NCBI RefSeq assembly: GCF_000498395.2
Contig: NZ_CP010979.1
Coordinates: forward strand, 2,852,001-2,916,000
Source of the DNA: Pseudomonas putida S13.1.2
GTDB taxonomy: Bacteria > Pseudomonadota > Gammaproteobacteria > Pseudomonadales > Pseudomonadaceae
Direction of reading: 5' to 3'
DNA: 64,000 nucleotides
Each line of letters starts with the position of its first letter. The stretch's first letter is position 1. The notes beneath the pieces were generated by a model. That model made no database searches. It saw only the letters and a program-made list of their open reading frames with translations, and had not been told where the DNA came from. Shown piece after piece: positions 1 through 8,948 of the stretch. Made by a program: the position numbers and the translations under genes.

Positions 1-885
1 GCTGAACCCATGGCGCAAGGCCACTTCGGCCACCGACCCGCCCTCCCCGCGCGCCAGCACCTGGCGCGCACTTTCCAGCCGCACCTGCCGTTGATACCCG
101 ACAATCGAGGTCCCGGCAAAACGGCGAAAGCCATCCTGCAAGGCGCGCAGGCTGACATTGGCCAACCCCGCCAGCTCGGTGCCACTGACCAAGCGCGCCG
201 GGTGCTCGTGCAGGTAGGCCATCGCCAGTTTCACATGGCGCGGCGCCAACGCAGGTGCCGGGCTGCGCAGTGCATCGCTATAAGTGTGGGGCCAGGCCTC
301 AAGCACTGCATCCACCACCATTTCCTGCAGGCGAATCGGCATCAGCATGCCAGTATTGGTCAGCTGGTCGAACTGCGTACCGGTGGCCATTTCCAGCAAC
401 GCACGTATGCCCTGGAACACCGGCAACGCCAGGTCAACCACCGGTGCAAAACACACCGGTGCCGCCAAGGGCTGGCCCAACAACAGGGACAGGCGCTCGG
501 CAAACAACCCGCGGCGGATCGACATGCCGCACTGGGCATGGTTTTCGGCAAAACGCACCGTGCGAATGTCGCGTTTGTCGACCGCCAGCCCCACCTGAGC
601 ACCACCAATCGATTCGCCACGGTGGTCGAAAATGATCTTGCCAGCGGTGGGCAGCACGAAGGTGATCTCATCCTGTGGCGTGGGCAGGGTGATGCTGAAA
701 TCGCCGCCATACTGCATGCGTCGCACGCTCATGCCTTCAAAGCGCCCGTATACGCCGCCAATGCTGATGCCCTGGGCCAGCGGCGGCATGTCGGCATACA
801 GGCTACCGAACATCTGGGTGAACAAAGCACCAAAGTCATCGCTGCGCATGTCGCAGGAGCGAAGCATGCAGGGCTTGCGGGTCAT
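1..885 (-). CDS. AraC-family transcriptional regulator, 3'-truncated by window edge
   Basis: DNA-binding regulator of the AraC/XylS family. The minus-strand reading frame runs off the left edge, so about 20 C-terminal residues are missing. The N-terminal two thirds looks like the AraC-binding-like cupin domain (stretches such as FGSLYADMPPLAQGISIGG and the RRMQYGGDFSITL region). The C-terminal part is a clear AraC helix-turn-helix: LVSGTELAGLANVSLRALQ followed by GFRRFAGTSIVGYQRQVRL and VAEVALRHGFS at the edge. The start is uncertain. In-frame ATGs lie at 885, 867 and 849, none with a strong ribosome site; I list the longest. It is divergent from the carboxypeptidase gene beginning at 1028. 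Its target and effector cannot be read from the sequence. Confidence 0.85.
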   Translation of the reverse strand, partial: MTRKPCMLRSCDMRSDDFGALFTQMFGSLYADMPPLAQGISIGGVYGRFEGMSVRRMQYGGDFSITLPTPQDEITFVLPTAGKIIFDHRGESIGGAQVGLAVDKRDIRTVRFAENHAQCGMSIRRGLFAERLSLLLGQPLAAPVCFAPVVDLALPVFQGIRALLEMATGTQFDQLTNTGMLMPIRLQEMVVDAVLEAWPHTYSDALRSPAPALAPRHVKLAMAYLHEHPARLVSGTELAGLANVSLRALQDGFRRFAGTSIVGYQRQVRLESARQVLARGEGGSVAEVALRHGFS

Positions 886-1027
886 GCCGGAATGCACTGT
901 GGTTTCACCTGCGCGAAGGGGGGCCCGGATGCTGCCATGGCCGCATGACAACCGCGTTAAAGAGGCAGCTACCCTGCCAAGCCGTGTACAGTACCCCTAC
1001 AACAATGCCCGCAAAGGAGCCCGGCAC

Positions 1028-2176
1028 ATGACCGTGACGCTGTCCCCCCTGCAGATCGACTGCGCATTCGATTCCGGCAACATTCAGGTGCTGGATGCCA
1101 GCAACCCGGCCCAGGTTCACCTGGCCATCCGCCCGGACACCCACAGCGGCCACTACCAGTGGTTCCACTTCAAGGTCAGCGGGCTGACGCCGGGGCAGGT
1201 CCATCGCTTCAGCCTCGACAATGCCTCGGGCTCTTCGTACAAGAACGCCTGGAGCGGCTACAACGCTGTGGCCAGCTACGACCAGCAAAGCTGGTTCCGT
1301 GTGCCCAGCCAGTTTGACGGTTCAGCGCTGTCGTTCGAGGTAACGGCTGAACAGGACCAGATCTGGTTCGCCTACTTCGAGCCCTACTCGCGCGCCCGCC
1401 ACAACCAGCTGATCGAACGTGCTCGGCAAATACCTGGGGTCGAGCTGCTGGCCAGTGGTCGCAGTGTTCAGGGCCGCGACATTCCCCTGCTGCGAGCCGG
1501 CGATGGCGCGGCTGGCAAGCGCAAGCTGTGGCTGATTGCCCAGCAACACCCGGGCGAACACATGGCCGAATGGTTCATGGAAGGCGTCATCGACCGCCTG
1601 CAAGCCAACGACACAATGATCCAGGGCTTGCTGGCCAAGGCCGACCTGTACCTGATCCCCAACATGAACCCCGACGGCGCGTTCCTCGGCCATCTGCGCA
1701 CCAACTTCAAGGGCAAGGACCTCAACCGTGCCTGGCAGGACGCCAGCGTCGAGCTGACCCCGGAAGTATTCTTCGCCCAGGCGCAGATGAAGCAATACGG
1801 CGTGGATGCCTTCGTCGATGTGCATGGTGACGAAGAGATTCCGCACGTGTTTACCGCCGCCTGCGAGGGCAACCCGGGTTACACGCCACGGCTGGCAAAA
1901 CTGGAAGAGCAGTTCCGCAGCACTTTGTGCAGTGTGACCCGCGACTTCCAGACCGTGCACGGCTATACCCGTGACGAGCCCGGGCAGGCGAATACGACGT
2001 TGGCCTGCAATGCCGTGGGCATGGCCCATGACTGCCTGTCGCTGACGCTGGAGATGCCGTTCAAGGACCATGACGACGCGCCCAATCCGGTAACCGGGTG
2101 GTCGGGTGCACGTTCGAAGGCTCTGGCGGGGGCGGTGCTGGAGACCCTGTCAAAAATGGCGGACGATTTGCGCTGA
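1028..2176 (+). CDS. Cytosolic M14-family zinc carboxypeptidase
   Basis: A 382-residue metallocarboxypeptidase that releases C-terminal residues from peptides. An N-terminal beta-rich domain (residues about 1-125, containing WFHFKVSGLTPG and WFAYFEPYSR) is characteristic of the cytosolic carboxypeptidase (CCP/AGBL) subgroup. The peptidase domain follows: zinc ligands H174 and E177 in QQHPGEH, the third ligand H266 in DVHGDEE, and the catalytic glutamate in LTLEMPF. NMNPDG and the DLNR substrate-binding motif are also present. There is no signal peptide, so it acts in the cytoplasm. The ATG at 1028 sits about 8 nt after AAAGGAG. It resembles from memory the P. aeruginosa CCP-type enzyme whose physiological substrate is unknown. 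It is followed by an inverted extragenic palindrome pair before the convergent csu operon. Confidence 0.93.
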   Translation: MTVTLSPLQIDCAFDSGNIQVLDASNPAQVHLAIRPDTHSGHYQWFHFKVSGLTPGQVHRFSLDNASGSSYKNAWSGYNAVASYDQQSWFRVPSQFDGSALSFEVTAEQDQIWFAYFEPYSRARHNQLIERARQIPGVELLASGRSVQGRDIPLLRAGDGAAGKRKLWLIAQQHPGEHMAEWFMEGVIDRLQANDTMIQGLLAKADLYLIPNMNPDGAFLGHLRTNFKGKDLNRAWQDASVELTPEVFFAQAQMKQYGVDAFVDVHGDEEIPHVFTAACEGNPGYTPRLAKLEEQFRSTLCSVTRDFQTVHGYTRDEPGQANTTLACNAVGMAHDCLSLTLEMPFKDHDDAPNPVTGWSGARSKALAGAVLETLSKMADDLR

Positions 2177-2196
2177 GCCTTGCCTCACCCGGCCCT

Positions 2197-2309
2197 TGTA
2201 GGAGCGGCCTTGTGTCGCGATGGGCTGCGTAGCGGCCCCACGATCGCAAACCCAGCACATATTGCTGGGGCTGCTGCGCAGCCCATCGCGACACAAGGCC
2301 GCTCCTACA
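2197..2309. repeat. Inverted pair of extragenic palindromes (CTCCTACA family)
   Basis: Two perfect 33-bp arms, 2197-2229 and 2277-2309, in inverted orientation with a 47-bp centre. They lie between the convergent 3' ends of the carboxypeptidase and the Csu tip gene. The arm begins TGTAGGAGCGGCCTTGTGTC. The pair could fold into a long hairpin and act as a transcript end stabiliser or bidirectional transcription stop; this is inference. Confidence 0.9.
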
Positions 2310-2336
2310 GGGGACCGTGGCAGGCATGAAGTTCAG

Positions 2337-3305
2337 TTAAAACTGCACATCCAGTATCACACTGTCGGAATAAGTTGCCGCCGGCGGCGTAGCCTGGTCG
2401 GTATAGACCTTGGCGTTGTAGTTGAACACCTGGCTACCCGTGCCGGTACCCGCACCGGGGTTTACGTCGGCATCCGTGCTGGAACGCCTGGCAGCCCCCG
2501 TTGACCCCCAACGCACCGCCCCTGCGCTCTTGAAAATGTCATAAGCGAGGTAGTTGTTGGCCGACGACTTCATCCGTCGCCGTCCGCTGGCCACGTTCTG
2601 CCCGTCATCCAGCCCCACCGTGTAGTTGCTGCCCTTGGTGCACGCAACATTTATGCCCTGGCTCACCGTGCCAAACCCTGCCACCACAGGCGCACTGGCG
2701 AAGCTGATATTGGGTGTGGTGATCTGGCAATCATTGGTCACCGTCATGCTCACCGTCAAAGGCTTGGTACCAGTGCCTTGGTCAGTCCCGATACAGATGC
2801 CGCCTAACCCAATCCCATCGCAGTACTTCCAGGTCCACTCGACATTGAGGGTTTCCTGGTAGAGCCCCGCCGCAACGTTGGCGTTGATCTGAGTGCGCAT
2901 GTAGATCGGCACGGCTTTGGGTGTACCGTTGAGCAACCCCAGCAAGTCGAGGATGCCGGTGGTCCTGAACTCGAAGCCGGTACCCCGCGTGATCGGATAG
3001 GTGGTGGTGGCGTCGGCGTACAGCGTGTAGGGGATGACATCTCCGGTGGGCCCTACCAGGCCGCTGGTGGCCGAGGTGATCTTCACCACGAAGGAATCGG
3101 TACTGCTCAGCACACTAAGCACCGAACCGTTGCACTGCAGGCCCGAATTGGCACTGGAAGCCGTCTGTACCGCGGTACGTACCTGGGTCGAGTTGAGCGA
3201 GCCGAATGCCGCTGCCGAAGTCGCTACCGATGTGCACTTGGCCCAGGCCGGGCCCGCACACAGCAGCAAGGCATACGCCCACACCCTGCCCCTGCAGGCC
3301 TTCAT
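2337..3305 (-). CDS. csuE: Csu-type pilus two-domain tip subunit (spore coat U domain)
   Basis: A 322-residue secreted protein and last gene of the pilus operon. A signal peptide (MKACRGRVWAYALLLCAGPAWA) precedes two domains: an N-terminal Cys-containing half that would be the tip adhesin domain, and a C-terminal spore-coat-U (SCPU) pilin domain. The latter has the subunit signature, with Cys in NDCQIT and ACTKGSNYTVGLDDGQN and a terminal strand YSDSVILDVQF. The length fits the two-domain CsuE tip adhesin of archaic (Csu) pili, which binds abiotic surfaces through hydrophobic loops. I chose the ATG at 3305 because it forms an ATGA overlap with the usher stop; a GTG at 3311 is in frame. Translation is probably coupled to the usher. 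Confidence 0.85.
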   Translation of the reverse strand: MKACRGRVWAYALLLCAGPAWAKCTSVATSAAAFGSLNSTQVRTAVQTASSANSGLQCNGSVLSVLSSTDSFVVKITSATSGLVGPTGDVIPYTLYADATTTYPITRGTGFEFRTTGILDLLGLLNGTPKAVPIYMRTQINANVAAGLYQETLNVEWTWKYCDGIGLGGICIGTDQGTGTKPLTVSMTVTNDCQITTPNISFASAPVVAGFGTVSQGINVACTKGSNYTVGLDDGQNVASGRRRMKSSANNYLAYDIFKSAGAVRWGSTGAARRSSTDADVNPGAGTGTGSQVFNYNAKVYTDQATPPAATYSDSVILDVQF

Positions 3306-5695
3306 TTGCACACCAGGGGGCCGACCAAGGGGATCGAGCCTTGTACCTCAGGCAGATCGAACACCGCCTCGCAATGCCCACCACCTTCCAGCTCCACCTG
3401 CAGGCGGTTGTGCGCCGCCAGGTTTTCCAGATACACCAGGCCATCCCAGCCCACCACTGCCTGGCTGCCACTTTCTTCATGGGTGACACGGCTGCCCAGC
3501 TTGAGCACTTGCTGGCTGCCATCCACCAGCTCGATGCTGGCCGCCATGACGCGTTTGAGCGGGAACTCCAGCAAGTAGCCGCTACCCCGGCGCACGGCCA
3601 CACGCTGCTCCACCTCCGCTGCAAGGATGTCCGGTGGCAGGTCCATGGGGTCGATCTCGTACTTGCCGCGGTAGTAACCACTGCTGTACGGCACCAGCAG
3701 GTGGCCCCCGGCATCGGTGCGCCCGACTTCCTGGTTTTCGTAGCGTACTGGCACATCGGCGTAACCGCCGGTACTGACCACCACGAAGGCATCGTCGATG
3801 CGGTTGGCGGCAAACAGCCCGGCATCCATCCACACCAGCGAGCCACTCGCATCGGCCCAGCGGGTCATCTCGCCGCTGCTGCCATACACACCCGCCTGCA
3901 ACTGTACCGACTGCAAGCGCCAGGTGACGTCGGCCTGCCGGTAGGCATCACGGTCGCTGCCTGCGGCGTAACCCAGGTTGTAACCGACACCGCCACCTAC
4001 CGGCACCGCGCGGCTGTAGTTGACTCGCTGCAGGCTTTCGCCTTCGTTGCTGCGTTCCATGCCGAGGGCCAGGGTGCCGTGCAGGTCGAACGGGATCACC
4101 AGTTGCGCCTGCACGGCCCACTGGCTGTCGCCGACCTCGCGGTTGGCTGACAGGTACATACTGCTGCCACCCCACAGCGGCCTGCTGTAGCTCAGGTTGA
4201 TCAGCCGGGTGCGCGTGCCATCACCAGCTCGCACGTCGAAGTAACCGGCGCCCACGCTGCCGTACTCGTTCAGGTTGAGGCTGAGGGTGACCTGTTCGCT
4301 GCTTTTGCTCAGTTGCATGTCCGGGGAGTCCACCCGGGTCAGGTCGGCGTAGTCGCCGTGGCGTTGCAGGCGCTGGTAACTGAAGCCGAAACGCTGGCTG
4401 TTGTATTGGTAGCCCAAGGCAACCTGGTGGCCCTTGTCACCGTCGAACCGGCTTTGCGCCAAGGCCGCGTTGAGCACGCCGAAGTTGCCCAGGCGCATGT
4501 TGCCGCCCAAACCACCAAGCATCAGCGACTCGGCAGTTTCGGCGTGGGTTTCCAGGGTGAAGGTGTCGCTGAGCCCATAGCGCAGGCTGCCCGAGGCCAC
4601 ACCCGGCCCATAGCTGAAGTCGCGCACCGCGTAATCACGGCGCAGGCTACCGGCGGCCACCGAGTAGTCCGACAGGCCCTTTTGCAGCAGGCTGCTGGTG
4701 ACATAGAACGGTAAGGTGGTCGACACCTGCCGGCCTAGGGCGTCCGTGGTGACCACCACCGCCTCCCCGGCACCGTTGATGAACGGCACGTTGGTCAGGG
4801 TGTACGGGCCTGGCTGCAGCTCGGTGGTGCTGGACTTGAAACCGTTTATGAACAGGTCGAGCGACGTCGGCACCGCTGCTTCGCCTGCGAACGCCGGCAA
4901 TGGGTAGGTGACCAGATCGGGGCGCGCAGCGAAGTCGCGCGACAGCTGCACGCCGCCCACCCGCACCGAACTGCTCCAGGGCAAGGCGCCGGTCACGAAG
5001 TCACCGGCTTCGTAGGTCAGCAGGCGCTGTTCGTCAGTAAAGCGCCAGGTAGTGTCGTAACGCATGAAGCCTTGGCGCGTATCGTCCGCCTGTGCGCCAT
5101 TGAATGACTGGCGCCATTGCCCGGTACTGGAGAAGGTTCCCCAACTGTCGAACAGGCGCAGCTCGTTCCAGGCTGCCAGGTAGGTGCCGCCTTCATCGGT
5201 GTCGTTCAGATACAGGTCGTAGTTGAACAAGGCGCCGAAACTGCTGCGCGCGTCGCTGGCCGGGTACAGGTTGCGATCACCCACTTGCTGGTCGGGCAAC
5301 CAGGCCGGCGGCACCTGTAGCAGCAGGCGCTGGTTCTGGCTGTCGTAGTCGGTGTGCAGCCCCGCGATGCTGTCCAGCGCCACCTCGCCTTGGGGGTTGC
5401 CCGGCAAGGAAATACCGGCTGCCCGCAGTACGTCGCTGCCCAGGTACAACTGCCCGGCCCGCTGCTGCACCGGCACCAGCTCAGCCCTTGGCATCTGGTT
5501 CACCACCAGGTCGAGGTACAGGGTAGCGTCGGCGATGGCGGACATCTCCGTGGGCGGCGGGGGCAGGTTGTCGGCCAGCGCCAGCCCAGGGCTGACCATG
5601 ACCAGCCCCAGGCACCAGCGGCGCGTCGTCGCCGAGAGCCATTTCACACACGGTTTCCAACCATTGCTGGGTCCTCCCTGGCCCCTGCACTGCAT
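3302..5695 (-). CDS. csuD: Csu-type outer-membrane usher
   Basis: A 797-residue outer-membrane usher (FimD/PapC family) that accepts chaperone-bound subunits and extrudes the pilus. A long N-terminal signal (about 41 residues ending GLALA) is followed by the periplasmic N-domain (LYLDLVVNQMPRAELVPVQQ). The beta-barrel with plug follows; the LDLFINGFKSSTTELQPGPYTLTNVPFINGAGEAVVVTTDALGR region, given here only by its landmarks INGF, GPY and NVP, is typical of the plug-proximal part. The C-terminal domains carry the GxxLxxPYSSG-type segment and a Cys pair near the end (GGHCEAVFD and LVCK). It lies 12 nt downstream of the chaperone gene and overlaps the tip gene. The shape and neighbours indicate the archaic class rather than the classical Fim class. 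Confidence 0.93.
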   Translation of the reverse strand: MQCRGQGGPSNGWKPCVKWLSATTRRWCLGLVMVSPGLALADNLPPPPTEMSAIADATLYLDLVVNQMPRAELVPVQQRAGQLYLGSDVLRAAGISLPGNPQGEVALDSIAGLHTDYDSQNQRLLLQVPPAWLPDQQVGDRNLYPASDARSSFGALFNYDLYLNDTDEGGTYLAAWNELRLFDSWGTFSSTGQWRQSFNGAQADDTRQGFMRYDTTWRFTDEQRLLTYEAGDFVTGALPWSSSVRVGGVQLSRDFAARPDLVTYPLPAFAGEAAVPTSLDLFINGFKSSTTELQPGPYTLTNVPFINGAGEAVVVTTDALGRQVSTTLPFYVTSSLLQKGLSDYSVAAGSLRRDYAVRDFSYGPGVASGSLRYGLSDTFTLETHAETAESLMLGGLGGNMRLGNFGVLNAALAQSRFDGDKGHQVALGYQYNSQRFGFSYQRLQRHGDYADLTRVDSPDMQLSKSSEQVTLSLNLNEYGSVGAGYFDVRAGDGTRTRLINLSYSRPLWGGSSMYLSANREVGDSQWAVQAQLVIPFDLHGTLALGMERSNEGESLQRVNYSRAVPVGGGVGYNLGYAAGSDRDAYRQADVTWRLQSVQLQAGVYGSSGEMTRWADASGSLVWMDAGLFAANRIDDAFVVVSTGGYADVPVRYENQEVGRTDAGGHLLVPYSSGYYRGKYEIDPMDLPPDILAAEVEQRVAVRRGSGYLLEFPLKRVMAASIELVDGSQQVLKLGSRVTHEESGSQAVVGWDGLVYLENLAAHNRLQVELEGGGHCEAVFDLPEVQGSIPLVGPLVCK

Positions 5696-5707
5696 TCAGT
5701 CGTTGAC

Positions 5708-6484
5708 TCATTGGCCCTGGCGGATAGCGTCCGCCGCGCTCTGGCCATTGACCCTGCCCTTCAATACGCTGCCGCTGGTAGACGCCACGGGGGCAGGCCA
5801 GCGCATGCTGGCGCCCGGCAGCACATAACCCAGCAGGCCTTCAGCCAGGGGTTTGCTCTGGCTGCCTTGCTGCACCACCACATCGGTCAGCCGCGCATGC
5901 ACGGGGCCTGTGTTGCGCAGTTCAACGTAGGGTTTGCCCTGCACCGTCACCGGCCGCCAACTGAGCTGGGGCTTGCCCACGCCTTCGGCATTGCCTTTGC
6001 CTTCAGGGTCGGCCTTGCCCAACAGCCCCTCGCCATAGACGAACAGCGGCACCGAATAGCGCATCTGCAAACGAATGGCCGCAGTAGTACCGGGCTCGGC
6101 CTTGTCGACCGGGATGGCGGGCGGGATCTCGTCGATGATGATGCGGTAGGCCTGTTCCTGACCGGCAGGTGAAGGGCCGGTACGGGTCAGGCGGATCAGC
6201 TGCTTCTGCCCGGGGGCAATGTTGGCGACCGGCGGGCTGCCGATGATCTCGCGCTGCGCCTGGAACTGCTCCTGGTAATCACCCTGGCGCCAGGCGAATA
6301 CCCGTACCTGCAAATTGGCCGGCGCAGTGCCACGGTTTTCCAACCACAGTGCACCGGCCTTCTGGTCGGCCTCCAGTACCGGGTCGATCGGCCAGATCAG
6401 CACCGAGGTGGCCGCCCCGGCCGGCAGGCTCGCCAGCCACAACAATCCGATCAATCCACGCGCCCACTTCGCGCCTGCCCGCAT
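5708..6484 (-). CDS. csuC: Csu-type periplasmic pilus chaperone
   Basis: A 258-residue periplasmic chaperone that caps pilus subunits by donor-strand complementation and hands them to the usher. A signal peptide (GLIGLLWLASLPAGAA) is followed by an N-terminal Ig-like domain with the subunit-anchoring basic residue region (GQKQLIRLTRTG) and the conserved YRIIIDEIP strand, then a second Ig-like domain. Length and order (chaperone, usher, tip) match CsuC. The start at 6484 has AAGGAG 8 nt upstream; an in-frame ATG 18 nt further up lacks one. It lies 40 nt downstream of the fourth small subunit gene. Confidence 0.9.
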   Translation of the reverse strand: MRAGAKWARGLIGLLWLASLPAGAATSVLIWPIDPVLEADQKAGALWLENRGTAPANLQVRVFAWRQGDYQEQFQAQREIIGSPPVANIAPGQKQLIRLTRTGPSPAGQEQAYRIIIDEIPPAIPVDKAEPGTTAAIRLQMRYSVPLFVYGEGLLGKADPEGKGNAEGVGKPQLSWRPVTVQGKPYVELRNTGPVHARLTDVVVQQGSQSKPLAEGLLGYVLPGASMRWPAPVASTSGSVLKGRVNGQSAADAIRQGQ

Positions 6485-6524
6485 GCAGCTCTCCTTAGAC
6501 ACTTGTCGTTGGTGGCGCTGGCGT

Positions 6525-7028
6525 TTACCAGGTCACCGTCACTTGCACCACATCGGTGTAGGTCCCTGCCGGCAGCACGCCAGTCAGCTGGACCCGCCCG
6601 TACACCGGCAGCTTGATCGCCGTCGGGTCGGAATAGCTCACGGCCACGCTCTGGCCGATTCCCAGGCTCTGGGTGTAGGCCGCGTCCCGGTACAACTGGT
6701 AGGCCAGCACTTGCGTGCCGCTCGTTCGCTTCAGGTTGCGTGTGCCACTGGCACTGTTCTGCCCGCCGTCCAGGCTCATGCTCATGGCTACGCCCGGCGT
6801 GCACTGGAAGGTCACTGTAGAGCCACCCAGCGAGGTGCTGAGCAACCCCGTGGAAAGTGCCGACTGCGAGCCATAATTCAGCGTCCCGTAACTGGTCACA
6901 CCGCCCATCACCAGGCACCCGGCAACAACCTGCGCCGTCACCGTAAAGGTACTGGTGGTCACCGCCCCCAACGGGGCAGCCAACAGCAAGCCGACTCCGC
7001 TCAGGCCACCTGCCAGCCAGCCGCGCAT
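6525..7028 (-). CDS. Spore coat U domain pilus subunit (fourth small subunit)
   Basis: A 167-residue secreted SCPU-domain pilin. It has a signal peptide ending at PLGA, one Cys in VVAGCLVM and a second in FQCTPGVA that should form the domain disulfide. It also has the LDGGQNSASGTRNLKR segment and an ending TYTDVVQVTVTW that supplies the last beta strand. In archaic pili such domains are linked by donor-strand exchange. The gene starts 3 nt after the stop of the upstream subunit, so translation is probably coupled. Whether it is CsuA/B-, CsuA- or CsuB-like cannot be decided by eye. Confidence 0.87.
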   Translation of the reverse strand: MRGWLAGGLSGVGLLLAAPLGAVTTSTFTVTAQVVAGCLVMGGVTSYGTLNYGSQSALSTGLLSTSLGGSTVTFQCTPGVAMSMSLDGGQNSASGTRNLKRTSGTQVLAYQLYRDAAYTQSLGIGQSVAVSYSDPTAIKLPVYGRVQLTGVLPAGTYTDVVQVTVTW

Positions 7029-7031
7029 GGG

Positions 7032-7565
7032 TCAGAACGACAGTTCGACCGAGATCGTGTCGCTGTAGACCCCTGCGGGCAGCCCCGCCTTGCCCACGGC
7101 CTTGCCGTAAAGGTTGACGGTCTGGGCCACGCCAGTGCTGGTCGGCAGGGTGATGGTGCCGTCGATGGCCAGCAGCGTCGTACGTCCGGTGTCGGTGTAC
7201 AGGTCATACGGCACAAAGTTGCCGGCCCCATCGGCAAGCGCACGGGTGCCACCGCTCGACTGGCCGTCATGCAGGCCTGCGCGCACTTTGACCACAGGCA
7301 CCGTACCCGCCGAGCACAGGATGCTCATCGCACCCCCCCCGCCTCCCAGCACCTGGGCATTGGCGGTGACGAACAAGGCATCCTGGGTACCGAAGTTCAA
7401 GGCACCGAAATTGAGCCCCGACGTGCCCGAGGTACCATTTACCTGGCACGCCGAGATCAGCGTCAGGGTCGAGTTGATGCTGCCGGTCACCGTGGCGGCC
7501 TGGGCCTGGGAAGCCAGGGCCAGGCCCAGGCCTGCGAGCATGCAGCATGAAAGGTTCGTTCGCAT
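7032..7565 (-). CDS. Spore coat U domain pilus subunit (third small subunit)
   Basis: A 177-residue secreted SCPU pilin. It has a signal peptide (GLGLALASQAQA) and Cys residues in LISACQVNG and MSILCSAGT. A glycine run QVLGGGGGA lies between strands, then LHDGQSSGGTRAL, and the ending is VYSDTISVELSF. The start ATG at 7565 has AAGGAG upstream (caaggagactccg), the best ribosome site within the subunit block, which would suit a highly made subunit. Among the four it looks closest to the main CsuA/B-type rod subunit, but that is a judgement by eye. Confidence 0.87.
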   Translation of the reverse strand: MRTNLSCCMLAGLGLALASQAQAATVTGSINSTLTLISACQVNGTSGTSGLNFGALNFGTQDALFVTANAQVLGGGGGAMSILCSAGTVPVVKVRAGLHDGQSSGGTRALADGAGNFVPYDLYTDTGRTTLLAIDGTITLPTSTGVAQTVNLYGKAVGKAGLPAGVYSDTISVELSF

Positions 7566-7583
7566 CGGAGTCTCCTTGCGTGG

Positions 7584-8120
7584 TTACCAGTCCAGGGTCA
7601 CTCTGAGGGTGTCGCGGTACAGCCCGGCCGGCAGTGCGCGAGGTTGCGCCACCACCACACCGTAAATGGGAATCGGTACTTGCTGGGTGCTGTTGATGGT
7701 GAAGGCACGCGCCTGGCCGATGACGTAGCGGCTGTTGCCGCCCGGGTCGACCGCCAGTTGATAAGGGATCAGCTCTCGGCCGTTGCTCAGCCGGCGCACG
7801 CCGTCGTCGCCATTCAGGCCGCCATTGATCCGTACATTGAAGGCCCGTACTTCGGGCGTGCAACTGATCTGCAGGGTGCCCGCGCCGCCCGCCTCGTCAA
7901 CCCGGCTGCGCAGCGGCTGGTCCCAGTTAGGCCCGCGCTCGCCAAAGTCCAGCAGCCCCGGGTTGCCCAGTACAGCCGGTTGCGTGTCGTTGCTGCTGAT
8001 CTGGCAGGCTGCACTGATCACCAACCGCGCCTGGATGAAACCGGTGGTGCTGCCATGCGCCACGCCACCGGGCACCAGCAACGGGCCAAGGGTGAGCAAC
8101 AGGATCGAAGTGCGGTTCAT
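7584..8120 (-). CDS. Spore coat U domain pilus subunit (second small subunit)
   Basis: A 178-residue secreted SCPU pilin. The signal peptide ends near VAHGS; Cys residues lie in VISAACQISS and LQISCTPEV; the INGGLNGDDGVRRLSNG segment and terminal LYRDTLRVTLDW match the family. It lies 18 nt upstream of the third subunit gene and 30 nt downstream of the first. It belongs to the same transcription unit as the chaperone and usher. Confidence 0.87.
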   Translation of the reverse strand: MNRTSILLLTLGPLLVPGGVAHGSTTGFIQARLVISAACQISSNDTQPAVLGNPGLLDFGERGPNWDQPLRSRVDEAGGAGTLQISCTPEVRAFNVRINGGLNGDDGVRRLSNGRELIPYQLAVDPGGNSRYVIGQARAFTINSTQQVPIPIYGVVVAQPRALPAGLYRDTLRVTLDW

Positions 8121-8150
8121 GGCGTGGCGTCCTTGTGCATGGTGGCGTCC

Positions 8151-8678
8151 CTACCAGGTGACCGTGACTTTCAGCAGGTCGGCGTAAACCCCTGCGTTCG
8201 GCACCCAGGCCAGTTTGTCGATGCGTGCGTACAACGGCAGCTCGACCGAGCCGCTGCTCGGCACCCTTGCCGACTGGGCGACCCCTACCGCCAGAGGCTC
8301 GCGCCAGGCAGCGTCGCGGTACAAACGATAAGGGATGGGCCGAGCCGTGCGGTCATCGCTGGCCAGGTAGCGCAGCTCGCCGACGCCGCCATGCTGGCCG
8401 CCATCGACGCGCACCTGATAAGGGGTGTCCGGGTTGCACTCAAGGCGCGGCGGGCGCTGGCTAAGCAGAACGCCGCTGAGCGGCGCGCCGGGGCCGTCCA
8501 GGCGTGCCGCCGTGCCCAGGTCAATGCGTCCGAGGGCCTGGGCTCCCGCATCGCGGGTCTGGTTGACCAGCATGCAGCCACGCTGCACCAGCACACGCAC
8601 TTCCACGAGAAAATCCGCTGCCACGGTACTGCCGCTGAACAACAGGCCCAACAACGCGGCCATTAAGCGCTCCGTCAC
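8151..8678 (-). CDS. Spore coat U domain pilus subunit, first gene of csu operon
   Basis: A 175-residue SCPU-domain protein. I chose the GTG start at 8678 because AAGGA lies 8 nt upstream (caaggataacaag); an in-frame ATG five codons later is possible. The signal peptide ends STVA and Cys residues lie in VQRGCMLVN and RLECNPDTP. The family segment VRVDGGQHGG and terminal strand VYADLLKVTVTW are present. As the promoter-proximal gene it sets the start of the seven-gene operon. It is divergent from the phytochrome gene across about 270 bp of relatively AT-rich DNA. Confidence 0.85.
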   Translation of the reverse strand: MTERLMAALLGLLFSGSTVAADFLVEVRVLVQRGCMLVNQTRDAGAQALGRIDLGTAARLDGPGAPLSGVLLSQRPPRLECNPDTPYQVRVDGGQHGGVGELRYLASDDRTARPIPYRLYRDAAWREPLAVGVAQSARVPSSGSVELPLYARIDKLAWVPNAGVYADLLKVTVTW

Positions 8679-8948
8679 CTTGTTATCCTTGTTGAAACGT
8701 CCTGAACAGAGCGTAGCAGCGAGGCAGCGCAACGGTGGTGGCATCAAGCCATTTTTTGGTATTAGCGATAAAGCGATAGCGCCCCGTAAAAAAAAAAGCC
8801 GGAACAGCGCAGAACCCTAGGCCACCCCCGTGTCTCCAATGGCCGAGGGCCGGTAAATGTGCCTGGTTTCTGGTAGGGTGAACCACGTTCCTCCAGCGCC
8901 AGGCACCTGGGCCATACATGGACGGACATGACAGGAGCGTTTTCATTG
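8679..8948. promoter_or_regulatory. Divergent intergenic region between csu operon and bphP
   Basis: 270 bp shared by the 5' ends of the csu operon (minus) and the phytochrome gene (plus). It holds a run of ten A residues at about 8788 and a short direct repeat, TATCGCTTTATCGCT on the minus strand near 8767-8781. The AT content is visibly higher than in the flanks. Both promoters must lie here; I cannot place -35/-10 boxes with confidence. Confidence 0.5.

Noticed and set aside
8786..8800. Run of A residues as a terminator of bphP or csu
   Set aside because: No G/C-rich stem precedes it on either strand, and it lies upstream of both genes.
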